Shown here in pieces: positions 1-6,402 of a stretch of DNA of 6,806 bases. Below the pieces are notes generated by a model. That model saw only the letters and a list, made by a program, of their open reading frames with translations. It was not told the DNA's origin and ran no database searches. The stretch is from Clostridia bacterium (GTDB lineage: Bacteria; Bacillota; DSM-521; Neomoorellales; SLTJ01): positions 1 through 6,806 of the forward strand of contig JACIYD010000085.1 in NCBI GenBank assembly GCA_014360105.1. Reading direction: 5' to 3'. How positions within the stretch are numbered: position 1 is the stretch's first letter; each line of letters begins with the position of its first letter. Both the position numbers and the translations under genes were made by a program.

Positions 1-143
1 CAGTCAAGGTTAAAGAAGGTGGCCACCGCCGTATTCAACTGGGCCTCGCGGCGCCAGAACCTGTCATATCCACATACCTGGCAGGCGAGGTCCTTTTCCA
101 GAATTTGTACCTGTTCCGGCCCCCTTTTCCCAAACAGCGCCAT
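1..143 (-). CDS. Small Zn-ribbon nucleic-acid-binding-type protein, 5' part only
   Basis: The minus strand reads ATG at 143-141 and stays open to the window edge (47 codons), starting MALFGKRGPEQVQIL. A CxxC knuckle (CQVC) appears near residue 21, followed by GYDRFWRREAQLNT and then FFNLDW. This arrangement (short basic start, CxxC, RFW, REAQLNT) matches the family of roughly 70-residue Zn-ribbon proteins annotated as nucleic-acid-binding Zn-ribbon (DUF2082-like). The second CxxC would lie beyond the edge. The start is well supported: an AAGGAGG ribosome binding site sits at 150-156 with a 6-base spacer. The molecular role of the family is not established; nucleic-acid binding is a family label, not something the fragment shows. 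Confidence 0.85.
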   Translation of the reverse strand, partial: MALFGKRGPEQVQILEKDLACQVCGYDRFWRREAQLNTAVATFFNLD

Positions 144-149
144 GCTACG

Positions 150-156
150 CCTCCTT
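150..156 (-). promoter_or_regulatory. Ribosome binding site of the Zn-ribbon gene
   Basis: Minus strand AAGGAGG, six bases before the ATG at 143. It fixes the start of a gene that is short and cut by the window edge. Confidence 0.8.
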
Positions 157-181
157 AAGCCCACGGGCCTCAGGGACTATT

Positions 182-315
182 CTAAGCTTCTTCTGAGCTC
201 TCCTCCAACTTCCTCTCTACGATCTCCACAAACTTAGCCAGAAGGCGCGGATCATGCTGGAGAAAGGAAACTCAAACGGCGCATTATGCTCTCCCTTTGA
301 GCGTAGCGGACTCAT
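182..315 (-). pseudogene. Possible remnant of a small gene downstream of mntA (partner position), frameshifted
   Basis: An ATG at 315-313 begins one base after the mntA stop codon, where a HepT toxin partner would be expected. That frame reads MSPLRSKGEHNAPF and then loses protein character. From about 271 a different minus frame reads VSFLQHDPRLLAKFVEIVERK and ends at a TAG at 182-184 in an acidic, helical tail (KLEESSEEA). A stop at 272-274 closes the second frame upstream, so the two halves can only be joined by a frameshift around 270. The whole would be about 44 codons, far shorter than a HepT protein (usually 110-150 residues). Assignment as a hepT remnant rests on position only; the tail could belong to another small protein. 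Confidence 0.35.
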
Positions 316-316
316 C

Positions 317-712
317 TTACTCACCTGCCAGGCGCCGGCGCCACCGCCACAGGTCGAAAACGTACTCCTGCCAGTCTTCCGCCTCGCGGGAAACCTCGAG
401 CATGTATTCGAGGTAGAAGCGTTCATCCCGTTTAACGAGGGGGATACCTTGAAGGGCCTCCCAGGCCAGTGTGGCCGGGCAATCATTAAGATCCACCAGA
501 TCCACCTCGGTACCGAGGGCCCTTTCCAGCGTCTCCCATACCCGTTCCTTTTGTCTTCTGCCGGGTCTCGGTTCCCAATAGACGGCTATATCAACGTCGG
601 AATCCTGCCTTGCCCTAGCCTCGGCCCGCGAGCCAAACAAGAAAGCCATCTTTACCCGCTTCACCGGCTCCAGTACGCTCTTGGCCAGTTCGACCACCGA
701 TTGCTCGTCCAT
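317..712 (-). CDS. MntA-type minimal nucleotidyltransferase (putative antitoxin)
   Basis: A 131-residue protein of the DNA polymerase beta-like minimal nucleotidyltransferase (MNT) family. The motif GSx10DxD is intact: G27-S28 in FLFGSRAEAR, then D39 and D41 in SDVDIAVYW. A third acidic residue is present in EVDLVDLND (D71 or D74). Length and the C-terminal region (DERFYLEYMLEV...DWQEYVFDLWRW) fit MntA proteins. In studied MntA-HepT pairs the nucleotidyltransferase adds AMP units to the HEPN toxin and blocks its RNase activity. No intact HEPN gene adjoins this copy; only a doubtful remnant follows it. The ATG at 712 has only a weak GGGGATG-like site upstream. The next upstream gene on this strand ends at 789, so the two could be co-transcribed. 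Confidence 0.85.
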   Translation of the reverse strand: MDEQSVVELAKSVLEPVKRVKMAFLFGSRAEARARQDSDVDIAVYWEPRPGRRQKERVWETLERALGTEVDLVDLNDCPATLAWEALQGIPLVKRDERFYLEYMLEVSREAEDWQEYVFDLWRWRRRLAGE

Positions 713-788
713 GTTTGATCATCCCCGCTTCAGCCCATGGCTTCATCTTAACATGCCACGAGAGCGGCAGCAAGTTCCCCGCAGAACC

Positions 789-1541
789 TTACACCTCCAC
801 CCACCGCCGGAGCAGCCAGGCGGCCAGCTCGAGGGCCAGGGACGCCAGGACCAGACCCACCACCACCAGGGCCAGTAGAGAAACATCCATGCCCGGCCGG
901 CCCAGGCTGAGCATTGTGTTACCGCTGCCCAGGGCCATGGGTTCGGGCACCCGCAGCCTTCCGGGGAGGAAATCCAAGACGTTCAGCAACCAGCCCCCCA
1001 GGCGGGCCACGGCCCAGAGGGTGAATCCGAACACGGCCATCTGGGTCAACCCGCCTCCCCAACGCACGGCCCGTTCCACCATGACGGCTAGGAAGCTCGC
1101 CGTGGCCACGGGCAGGGAGATAGCCAGCAAGGCGAGGTATACGGTCACGTAGGCGGTCGTCCAGGATAAAGGAACGGCCGTGGCGGAGGCCCGGGCGACC
1201 AGGAGGTATATGCCGCTCACTGCCGGCAGGGAAATCAGGAACAGTCGGGTTATTATGGCCAGCAGCTTGGCGGCCAGGGTCACTTCTTCCTGCACCGGCA
1301 GGCTGAGCAGCCAGTAGGCGGTACGGTCCGCCCACTCTTCGTTGAGGCCGGCAAAGGAAGACGTAATGAGCCAGATGGGTATGCCGAACATGGGGACTAC
1401 CAGCCCCGGAAGAAAGGACCATGGGGCGGTGAAGTAGATATGGGCCGTTATTTCCGCCGCGGCCACCAGGATGGTTATAATTACCAACTCGGGCAGGTGC
1501 GCCCGCATTTCCTTCGCGTAAAGCTTGCCCAGTCCCATCAC
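789..1541 (-). CDS. ABC-2 type transporter permease
   Basis: A 250-residue very hydrophobic membrane protein with about six predicted transmembrane segments, near residues 16-37, 41-63, 88-115, 125-154, 163-189 and 219-245. There is no substrate-binding or ATPase domain. The long hydrophilic stretch around 64-87 (AGLNEEWADRTAYWLLSLPV) resembles the first cytoplasmic loop of ABC-2 exporter permeases, where 'R(T/S)..YLLSLPV' is common. It follows the ATPase gene at once: the ATPase TGA (1538-1540) shares its A with an ATG at 1538, and a GTG at 1541 is an alternative start overlapping by four bases. A GGGAGGG site lies just upstream and serves either start. The substrate cannot be deduced. With the neighbouring ATPase damaged, this permease may be orphaned. 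Confidence 0.85.
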   Translation of the reverse strand: MMGLGKLYAKEMRAHLPELVIITILVAAAEITAHIYFTAPWSFLPGLVVPMFGIPIWLITSSFAGLNEEWADRTAYWLLSLPVQEEVTLAAKLLAIITRLFLISLPAVSGIYLLVARASATAVPLSWTTAYVTVYLALLAISLPVATASFLAVMVERAVRWGGGLTQMAVFGFTLWAVARLGGWLLNVLDFLPGRLRVPEPMALGSGNTMLSLGRPGMDVSLLALVVVGLVLASLALELAAWLLRRWVEV

Positions 1542-1981
1542 TGGTATCCCTCCCTGAAGATCTGCTCGATGGACTTCCCGTGCCGTTGCCGCAGTTCCTC
1601 CGCCTCGCCGGTCAGGAAAACCTCCCCCCGAGAGAGGAACACCACCCGGTCAAAGAGCTTCTCCGCTTCTCCTACCAGGTGAGTGGCGATCACCATGCTC
1701 CGGTCCTCCCGGTAGGCCATGAGCAACCCCTGGAGGATGCGCTCCCGGGAGGGCGGGTCAATGCCGGCGAAGGGTTCGTCCAGGAGCACCAGCCGGGCGT
1801 CGCGGGCCAGGGCCAGCACCAGTTTCAACCGCGCTCTCTGCCCCCTGGAAAGGCTGCCCACCGGGGCCGCCCGGTCGAGCCCCATGAACTCCAGCAGTTC
1901 CCGGGCCCGGGTCGGCCGGAAATCCGCGAAGAAGTTTTCCTGAAACTTCAGGGCATCGGCCACCCGCATCCAGCGGTAAAT
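1538..1981 (-). pseudogene. ABC transporter ATP-binding protein, 5'-truncated (Walker A missing)
   Basis: The minus frame ending at 1538 shows the C-terminal two thirds of an ABC ATPase. It begins around YRWMRVADALKF and continues through NFFADFRPTRARELLEFMGLD, the signature SLSRGQRARLKL, Walker B with D-loop (RLVLLDEPFAGIDP), and the H-loop (VIATHLVGEAEKL). The layout matches the ATPases that accompany ABC-2 permeases (YtrB/EcsA-like), where LSRGQ in place of LSGGQ is common. The frame stays open to an ATG at 2143, but the 54 residues before YRWM have no Walker A (GxxGxGKT), no A-loop aromatic and no family resemblance. Members normally have about 90 residues there. GGGTTGCTCG...CCGGAC near 2000 faintly recalls a decayed Walker A coding stretch. 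An annotator would probably call a 201-residue gene (1538-2143); as read it could not bind ATP normally. Confidence 0.75.
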
Positions 1982-2225
1982 ACCGCAGACCCATTGGATG
2001 AACCAGGGTCGGACCGGTCCGGGCGAGCAACCCACGGTGGTCTCCCTTGGGGTGAACTCTTGTGGTTGCCGAAAAGCAGCCGCCTCGCCCGGGCGCGGGA
2101 CGCGCTTTAGCAAGTGTAGGCCGAGGCGACCCGCCGGGTGCAAGTCAGGACCGCAATCCCAACCTACCCGCCCCTGGGCCGGCCTTGGCCCAACAAGAAG
2201 ACAGGTACGGGAGGGTACGAGGAAG

Positions 2226-2540
2226 TCAGGGCTGCTCTACCGTCGTTGGCCGCAGTTCATGTACCTCGAGCCCGGCGAAGCGCCGGAAATGCTCCCCATT
2301 CAGGGTATACAAAGGGAGGTTTCTTGCAGGGCAAATGCCGGCAATCAGGGTGTCCGGCACCCCAATTACCTCGCCTCTGGCCCGCAGGTTGTTTTTAACC
2401 TGGCCGCTGCAGGGCTGCCGGGCCGTTAAAGGGCAATACGGTAACTTGACCGAAAAACTTTTCCAGCAGTCTTTCTCTCTTACTGTCAGGGATAAGACCT
2501 ACTTTAAGCTCAAACACGGAAACGGCAGTGATGGTTAAAG
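2226..2540 (-). pseudogene. VapC-like PIN-domain toxin remnant, truncated and frameshifted
   Basis: Two minus frames together spell most of a PIN-domain protein. The first, from about 2540 to about 2410, reads TITAVSVFELKVGL, then LLEKFFGQVTVLPFNGPAALQ, and soon reaches a stop. The second, from about 2400 to the TGA at 2226-2228, reads VKNNLRARGEVIGVPDTLIAG, then PLYTLNGEHFRRFAGLEVHEL. The acidic residue within the SVFEL helix, the 'G..IG..DTLIA' motif and the 'T.N..HF.R..GL.V' ending are typical of VapC RNases. The N-terminal strand with the first catalytic Asp (usually LLDTN) is absent, and a stop at 2545-2547 closes the frame upstream. The frameshift lies near 2405-2412, consistent with loss of two bases or gain of one. 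No VapB antitoxin gene is visible. VapC proteins cleave RNA; this copy cannot encode one. Confidence 0.75.
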
Positions 2541-2562
2541 TAACCTATCGATGGCCACGCTA

Positions 2563-2943
2563 CTACCTGGATAGGAGCTCACGAACTTCCTCTATCAGCG
2601 ACCTTGCGGCCTCCTTAGCCCTCTCCGCCTCCTCTAAGCCAAAACTCTTAAAATCGTCATAATCGGCCTCAGCCCTCAGGCTGAAAAGTGCCGATAAGGT
2701 TGTGCTGGCCTCCTCGCTTATTAGACCGGGCTTCACAAACTCACGGTTAAACAGAGAAATAATCCCGCTGTGCTTGGCTGAATCCAGCCTCTTAGTCGCC
2801 AGCAATGCCCTTGCCGCGTGGAAGGCCGCATAGTAGAAGCGATTGATGGCCCCGTTGTAGGACCCTGCTTCTAATAGCTGCTTTCCCTCCCGAAAGGTTT
2901 GCTCTGCTTTTTCTAGCCTCCAACGGCTTAGCTCGGAGTTCAC
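2563..2943 (-). CDS. HEPN domain protein (putative toxin/RNase partner of the nucleotidyltransferase)
   Basis: A 126-residue, almost wholly helical protein of the HEPN family (PF05168-like). The helix with INRFYYAAFHAARALL (residues 33-48) contains the R-x6-H arrangement (R35...H42) that forms the RNase site in HEPN toxins. It is followed by KHSGIISLFNREFVK and LRAEADYDDF (residues 90-98), also typical. The start is GTG at 2943, and its first four bases overlap the upstream nucleotidyltransferase stop (GTGA), so the two are translationally coupled and almost certainly partners. In characterised HEPN/MNT modules the HEPN subunit is the toxin and the MNT subunit neutralises it. Toxicity is inferred from family; some HEPN proteins in such pairs act in other ways. 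It looks full length. Confidence 0.85.
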   Translation of the reverse strand: MNSELSRWRLEKAEQTFREGKQLLEAGSYNGAINRFYYAAFHAARALLATKRLDSAKHSGIISLFNREFVKPGLISEEASTTLSALFSLRAEADYDDFKSFGLEEAERAKEAARSLIEEVRELLSR

Positions 2944-3480
2944 AGGGAAATCCCTTCTTCCTGGAGGGACTTATAGAAATGGGTTTCTCTAAACAAGGGC
3001 ATCGAATAGCGTTCAAAGGACATAATCACCGGCGACATCACTACGTCGTGCTTTAAATTAATGTCCACGGCCACCTTGATCACGGCCTCTCTGGCGGCGC
3101 TGTCCTCCCTCTGCACGAGTACGAGCACATCGATATCCGACTCTGGAGTAGCGGTGCCACGGGCTACCGAGCCAAACAAGCGAAGTCCGAGAAGGTTCGC
3201 GCCCAGCTCTTGCCTGACAAGCTCACAGAATTCCTTGATGGCCTTATCCACTCTATCCGACATGAAACCTTTGGCCTCCTCCGGGCCCTTTTCGTCCTCC
3301 AACGTAGCCAATAGCGCGTCCACCCGCTCTACGTCCTCGCCCTGGTAGAACTCCTCCCCACAGGACGCGCAGCGGTATCCCTTAACGCCTTTAGTAATGA
3401 CGGCGTGCCCCTTAAAGGACCGCTCCAAGTCCAGCGTCACAATTTCCAATTCCCCCGTCCCCGCATACAGCGCACTTCAC
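2940..3480 (-). CDS. YgiT/MqsA-like zinc finger fused to nucleotidyltransferase (MNT), with a +1 G frameshift near the start
   Basis: The continuous frame (3449-2940, TTG start) gives 169 residues. A second zinc knuckle CASCGEEFY (residues 27-35 of that frame) precedes a linker rich in acidic residues. An MNT domain follows, with the intact GSx10DxD motif (G93-S94 in LFGSVARG, D105 and D107 in SDIDVLVL) and a third acidic position near D135. Upstream, a GTG at 3480 with a GAGGAGG site eight bases away reads VKCAVCGDG in another frame and supplies the first CxxC. Removing one G from the GGGGG run (3452-3456) joins it as VKCAVCGDGELEIVTLDLER, the usual YgiT-type layout CxxC...CxxC. So the real start is probably GTG at 3480 and the gene is frameshifted, or the run was miscounted. 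The TTG start has no good ribosome binding site and would lose half the zinc site. The stop overlaps the HEPN start by four bases. The zinc finger may dimerise or bind the promoter, as in MqsA; that is inference. Confidence 0.8.
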
Positions 3481-3488
3481 CACAGGCG

Positions 3489-3495
3489 CCTCCTC
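3489..3495 (-). promoter_or_regulatory. Ribosome binding site that favours the GTG start at 3480
   Basis: Minus strand GAGGAGG with an 8-base spacer to GTG at 3480. It supports translation beginning with the zinc-finger codons (KCAVC) rather than at the internal TTG at 3449, and so supports the frameshift interpretation of that gene. Confidence 0.7.
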
Positions 3496-3811
3496 AATTC
3501 TTAGGCCCCTCACCTCTTGTCAAGCATCGTCCCCGTTCCCAAAACCACCCTAGTTTCTTATCTTCCTGTCTCGTTGATAACATAACACAATAAACCGGAA
3601 AATACCATAAGAGGAGGCCGGGAGTCTGTACCCGGCTGCTATCCGGCCGCCGCAGCCTCTCCACGTTCCTGCTCCATGTACTCATGGCCCGGTCTATTGG
3701 ACAGCGGGGTATGGCAATTGTGAGTCTATTGCTATCAGCCGGGAAGGAGCGCTTATTCTTTAGTGGTTCGCCGAAGAAGCGGCGTTTGGCAGCAGGCCCT
3801 TTACCGGTACA
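3496..3811. other. Stretch with no convincing gene, between the uvrA-like remnant and the zinc-finger/nucleotidyltransferase gene
   Basis: A minus frame stays open from the UvrA-like homology to a stop at 3494, but its last 105 residues or so do not resemble UvrA C-termini, which normally end soon after the 'SHTGRVL' motif. They are probably read-through. An AT-rich patch at about 3565-3605 (minus TTTATTGTGTTATGTTATC) stands out from the GC-rich surroundings and is a reasonable place for the promoter of the minus-strand toxin-antitoxin pair. A TTGACA hexamer occurs at 3518-3523 (minus) but lacks a good -10 partner. A short minus frame reading PGHEYMEQERGEAAAAG (about 3645-3700) looks protein-like but is too short to assign. 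Confidence 0.5.
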
Positions 3812-5975
3812 CAGCAGGCGCCGGAGGACCCGGCCGGTATGCGAGTTGGCGACCCCGGCCACCTGCTCCGGCGTGCCTTCTGCGATCACCTTCCCGCCGG
3901 CCTCTCCGCCCTCGGGGCCTAGGTCAATGACCCAGTCGGCACACTTGATGACGTCCAGGTTGTGCTCGATCACGACGACGGTGTTGCCGGCGTCAACCAG
4001 CCCCTGAAGGATCTTGATCAGCCTGGCGGTATCGGCAGGGTGGAGCCCACGGGATCGCTCATCGAGCAGGTAGAGGATCCGTCCGGCGGCACGCCGCCCC
4101 AGTTCCCTGGCCATTTTGACGCGCTGCGCCTCGCCACCGGACAGAGTGGTGACGGCCCTCGAGACAGGCAACGTGGCGTAAACCTTGCGGATCGCGGCGA
4201 AGGCGTCAATGTACGTCGCAACATTGAAGCGCGGCGTCCTGCCGATGGGTTCCTGATCAATGGCGACAACTCCGTCAAGGTACTCCCAGCCCTCGATGCC
4301 ATCGTGCTCCCCGGGTGGGTCGGCGGCACCGTAGAACCGCTGCGGGGCAGCCCGATCGAGAATGTCGGAGACGAGGGATGATTTCCCCGATCCGGACACG
4401 CCGGTAACGGCAACAAACTTGCCGAGCGGCAGCCGGACGGTAATGCTTTTCAGGTTGTGCGCCCGGGCGCCCCGAATGATCAGGTACGTCCCGTCGCCGG
4501 CGCGCCGCATGTGCGGAACGGCGATGGCCTCCGCCTCGGAGAGGAACCACCCGGTGGGCGATTCCGGCACCAGGGCCACCTCCGCTGGCGGCCCGGCGGC
4601 TACCACCTCGCCACCGTGCGGTCCGGCACCGGGTCCCATGTCGATGACGTAATCGGCGGCAGAAATCAGTTCGAGATCATGCTTGATCACCACTATCGTG
4701 TTACCCAGGTCCCGCAATCGACGGAGGTTGTCGACGAGGAACACCGTATCCCGCGGGTGCAACCCCAGGGTGGGTTCGTCCAGCACGTAGATGACCCCGG
4801 ACAGCTCCGAACCAAGGAGGGCGGCCAGCCGCAGCCGCTGGGCCTCGCCGGCCGAAACCGAGGGCGAGGAGCGATCCAGGGTCAGGTAGCCGAGGCCGAC
4901 GTGGAGGACCCGGAGCAGGCGTTCCCGCAGATCATGTACGACCGGCAACGATCCACTCTGCGGGAGCAACTGCTCCGGGGAGGGCCTCGATCCACCTGCC
5001 GAGTTCGACCAGGTGCATGCGCGAGAGTTCGACGATGGTCCGAGCGGCCACGGTGACCGCACGGGCTCTCCGCTCGCAGGCGCTGCCCCCCACAGTCAGG
5101 GCAGGGATAGCTGCGAAGGTACCGCTCCATCTTCTCCCGATATTTGTGGTCCTCGATTCGCTCGGCGTAGCGCCGCAGGAAACCGGTTACCAGACCCTCC
5201 TCGAAGCGTCCGGACCTGGCAGTGGGGGGCGGCTCGACGCCAGGGAAGCGCCGGCGGAACTGCGGGCTCTCCACGCCGTACAGGAACAGTTCCCGCTGAA
5301 CCTCGCCATACTCCATGATCGGCCGGGTGGGATCAAATGGGAAGCCGTAGTGGGCTGCCGCCTTCTTCAAGACGTTACTCTGATACATGCTGAACTCTTT
5401 ACTCCAGCCGTACACGGCACCCTCTTCTATGCTCCTCGTCTCGTCGAATAGCTTGGCCAGATCCACCTGTTTGATGATCCCCAGGCCCGAGCAGGTGGGG
5501 CAGGCTCCGGCCGGCTTGTTAAAGGAGAAGTGGGCCATGCTAAGTACTTCCACCTTCGCACCGCAGTGCGGGCAGGGATAGCTCGCGACAGGCTCGGGCC
5601 CATCCCAGTCGTCCGCAGCCTGCTCGCCAAGCGTGTGGGGCGGAGCGGTATCCCTGCCGCAACCCGGGCAAGGGCGGTGCCCGATTTTGGCGAACAGTAG
5701 CCGCAGGTAGGTATAGACCCCTGTCTCGGTGCCCACCGTGGACCGGGGGCTGCGGTTGGTCAGGTGCTGTTCCACGGCGATGGTTGGCGACAGGCCTTCA
5801 ATCCGGTCTACGGCCGGACGCGCAAGCCGGTAGGAGATCAGGCCCAGGGCCTCCAGGCACTGGCGCTGCCCTTCCCGGTGCAGGGTATCGAGGATGAGCG
5901 CGGACTTCCCCACGGCGCGGAAACGACCACGAGCTTGCCTTTGGGTATGCGCACCGTGACGTTCTTGAGGTTATG
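3812..5975 (-). pseudogene. UvrA-paralog (UvrA2/UvrA-like) tandem ABC ATPase, multiply disrupted
   Basis: One ancestral UvrA-type gene spread over four minus frames. Segment 1 (5975-5919) reads HNLKNVTVRIPKGKLVVVS. Segment 2 (5913 to about 5065) begins at GKSALILDTLHREGQRQ and includes VEQHLTNRSPRSTVGT, the Cys pairs CPGCG, CPHCG and CPTCSGLG, and PCPDCGGQRLRAES. Segment 3 (about 5064-4945) reads RAVTVAARTIVELSRMHL and ends at a TGA at 4932-4934. Segment 4 (about 4942-3812) carries VHDLRERLLRV, VSAGEAQRLRLA, IYVLDEPTLGLHPRDT, a second ATPase domain with intact GVSGSGKSS (4402-4376), TTLSGGEAQRV, and YLLDERSRGLHP. Lesions: seven bases lost from the first Walker A (only 8 bases separate the VVVS and GKS codons), +1 shifts near 5063-5065 and near 4940-4950, and an in-frame gap near 4165 where family members carry a zinc finger and about 100 residues. 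Motif changes include LSGGE to VSAGE, VEHD to IKHD and DEP to DER. Intact relatives bind DNA or act in DNA repair or drug tolerance; this copy should be inactive. Confidence 0.85.
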
Positions 5976-6095
5976 GAGCCCGAGCTTGGAGCCAACTATC
6001 TTGACGAGCGTAAAAAACAGGCCGTGCTGCGTCGCACCGTTAAAAAGCTGCAAGACCTTGGCTACGAAGTCCGTATTGAACCGAAAGCAGCATAA
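5973..6095 (+). mobile_element. C-terminal fragment of a transposase
   Basis: Plus-strand frame reading ELGANYLDERKKQAVLRRTV, then KKLQDLGYEVRIEPKAA, and ending at TAA 6093-6095. The pattern 'GANY(F/L)..R...........L..LGY.V.(L/I)' is a familiar ending of several insertion-sequence transposases. I cannot assign the IS family from 40 residues. The rest of the transposase is missing: upstream the same DNA becomes the uvrA-like remnant in antisense, with the join near 5975-5985. There is therefore no complete element, only the 3' end of one, and perhaps its right terminus within about 6096-6180. The base composition is more AT-rich than the flanking uvrA-like DNA, in keeping with a separate origin. 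Confidence 0.6.
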
Positions 6096-6134
6096 AGCAC
6101 AACAAACCCCATAACCCCCACAGCACGCCTTGCC

Positions 6135-6168
6135 AAAAGAGCCGGCAAAGGCGCCATAGAGGCCTTTT
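6135..6168. terminator. Possible bidirectional stem-loop terminator
   Basis: AAAAGaGCC at 6135-6143 can pair imperfectly (one bulge) with GGCCTTTT at 6161-6168, and an inner GGCGCC lies between. The stem is flanked by A and T runs suitable for termination in either direction. It lies between the transposase fragment stop (plus, 6095) and the permease fragment stop (minus, 6190), two converging 3' ends, where a shared terminator would be expected. The stem is weak. Confidence 0.35.
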
Positions 6169-6189
6169 CGTCACCCGCAGCACCCGTTT

Positions 6190-6402
6190 TCAGGGCAGGG
6201 CAGCATTCTGGGCTCTCCTCGCGTTCAGGATGGTCAATATGCCAACAATGATTAGGGATAACATAATACAGAAGGCACTGGCGGTAATAGCCATCTCCAG
6301 TTCACCTTCCTCCACCTTGGTAAACACGTAGGACGCCAGGACCTGGGTTTTGCCTGGTATGTTGCCGCCGAACATGATTACTGCTGCGAACTCGCTCAAT
6401 TC
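6190..6402 (-). pseudogene. Molybdate-type ABC transporter permease (ModB/WtpB-like), C-terminal fragment
   Basis: The last 70 residues or so of the minus frame ending at 6190 read KELSEFAAVIMFGGNIPGKT, then QVLASYVFTKVEEGELEMAI, then a transmembrane helix (about 20 residues, SAFCIMLSLIIVGILTIL) and a short polar tail. 'SEFGAVIMFGGNIPGKTQ(V/T)L' is the hallmark of molybdate/tungstate permeases, including the EAA-type loop that docks the ATPase and the final helix. The usual 150 or more upstream residues and five helices are missing. From about 6402 leftwards in the protein the frame turns into the antisense of an unrelated DUF438 gene end. The open frame continues to 6720 only by chance. The fragment cannot form a permease. 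TupB-type tungstate permeases usually have GGNI..TRVMTT here, so ModB/WtpB is the better fit. Confidence 0.75.

Noticed and set aside
2130..2200. Cobalamin-riboswitch-like string (GGGTGCAAGTCAGGACCGC)
   Set aside because: Only a loose match to the 'GGTGAAANTCCNG' box. The following CCCGCCACTGT-like segment and a downstream transport or B12 gene on that strand are missing.
2195..2245. Group II intron 3' end (GGTACGGGAGGGTACGAGG...CTCTAC)
   Set aside because: No 34-base domain V with the AGC triad can be built, and the right part lies inside the coding end of the PIN remnant.
3495..3523. Sigma-70 promoter with TTGACA (minus, 3518-3523) before the zinc-finger/nucleotidyltransferase gene
   Set aside because: At 16-18 bases the -10 would be GAATTG or AGAATT, both poor, and it would overlap the ribosome binding site of the gene.
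3494..3811. C-terminal extension of about 105 residues on the UvrA-like frame
   Set aside because: UvrA-type proteins end shortly after the 'SHTGRVL' motif. The extension has no family character and runs up to the ribosome binding site of the next gene, so read-through is more likely than a new domain.
4457..5056. Long plus-strand open frame of 199 codons opposite the UvrA-like gene
   Set aside because: It is the antisense of conserved UvrA motifs in GC-rich DNA, has no ribosome binding site and no family features.
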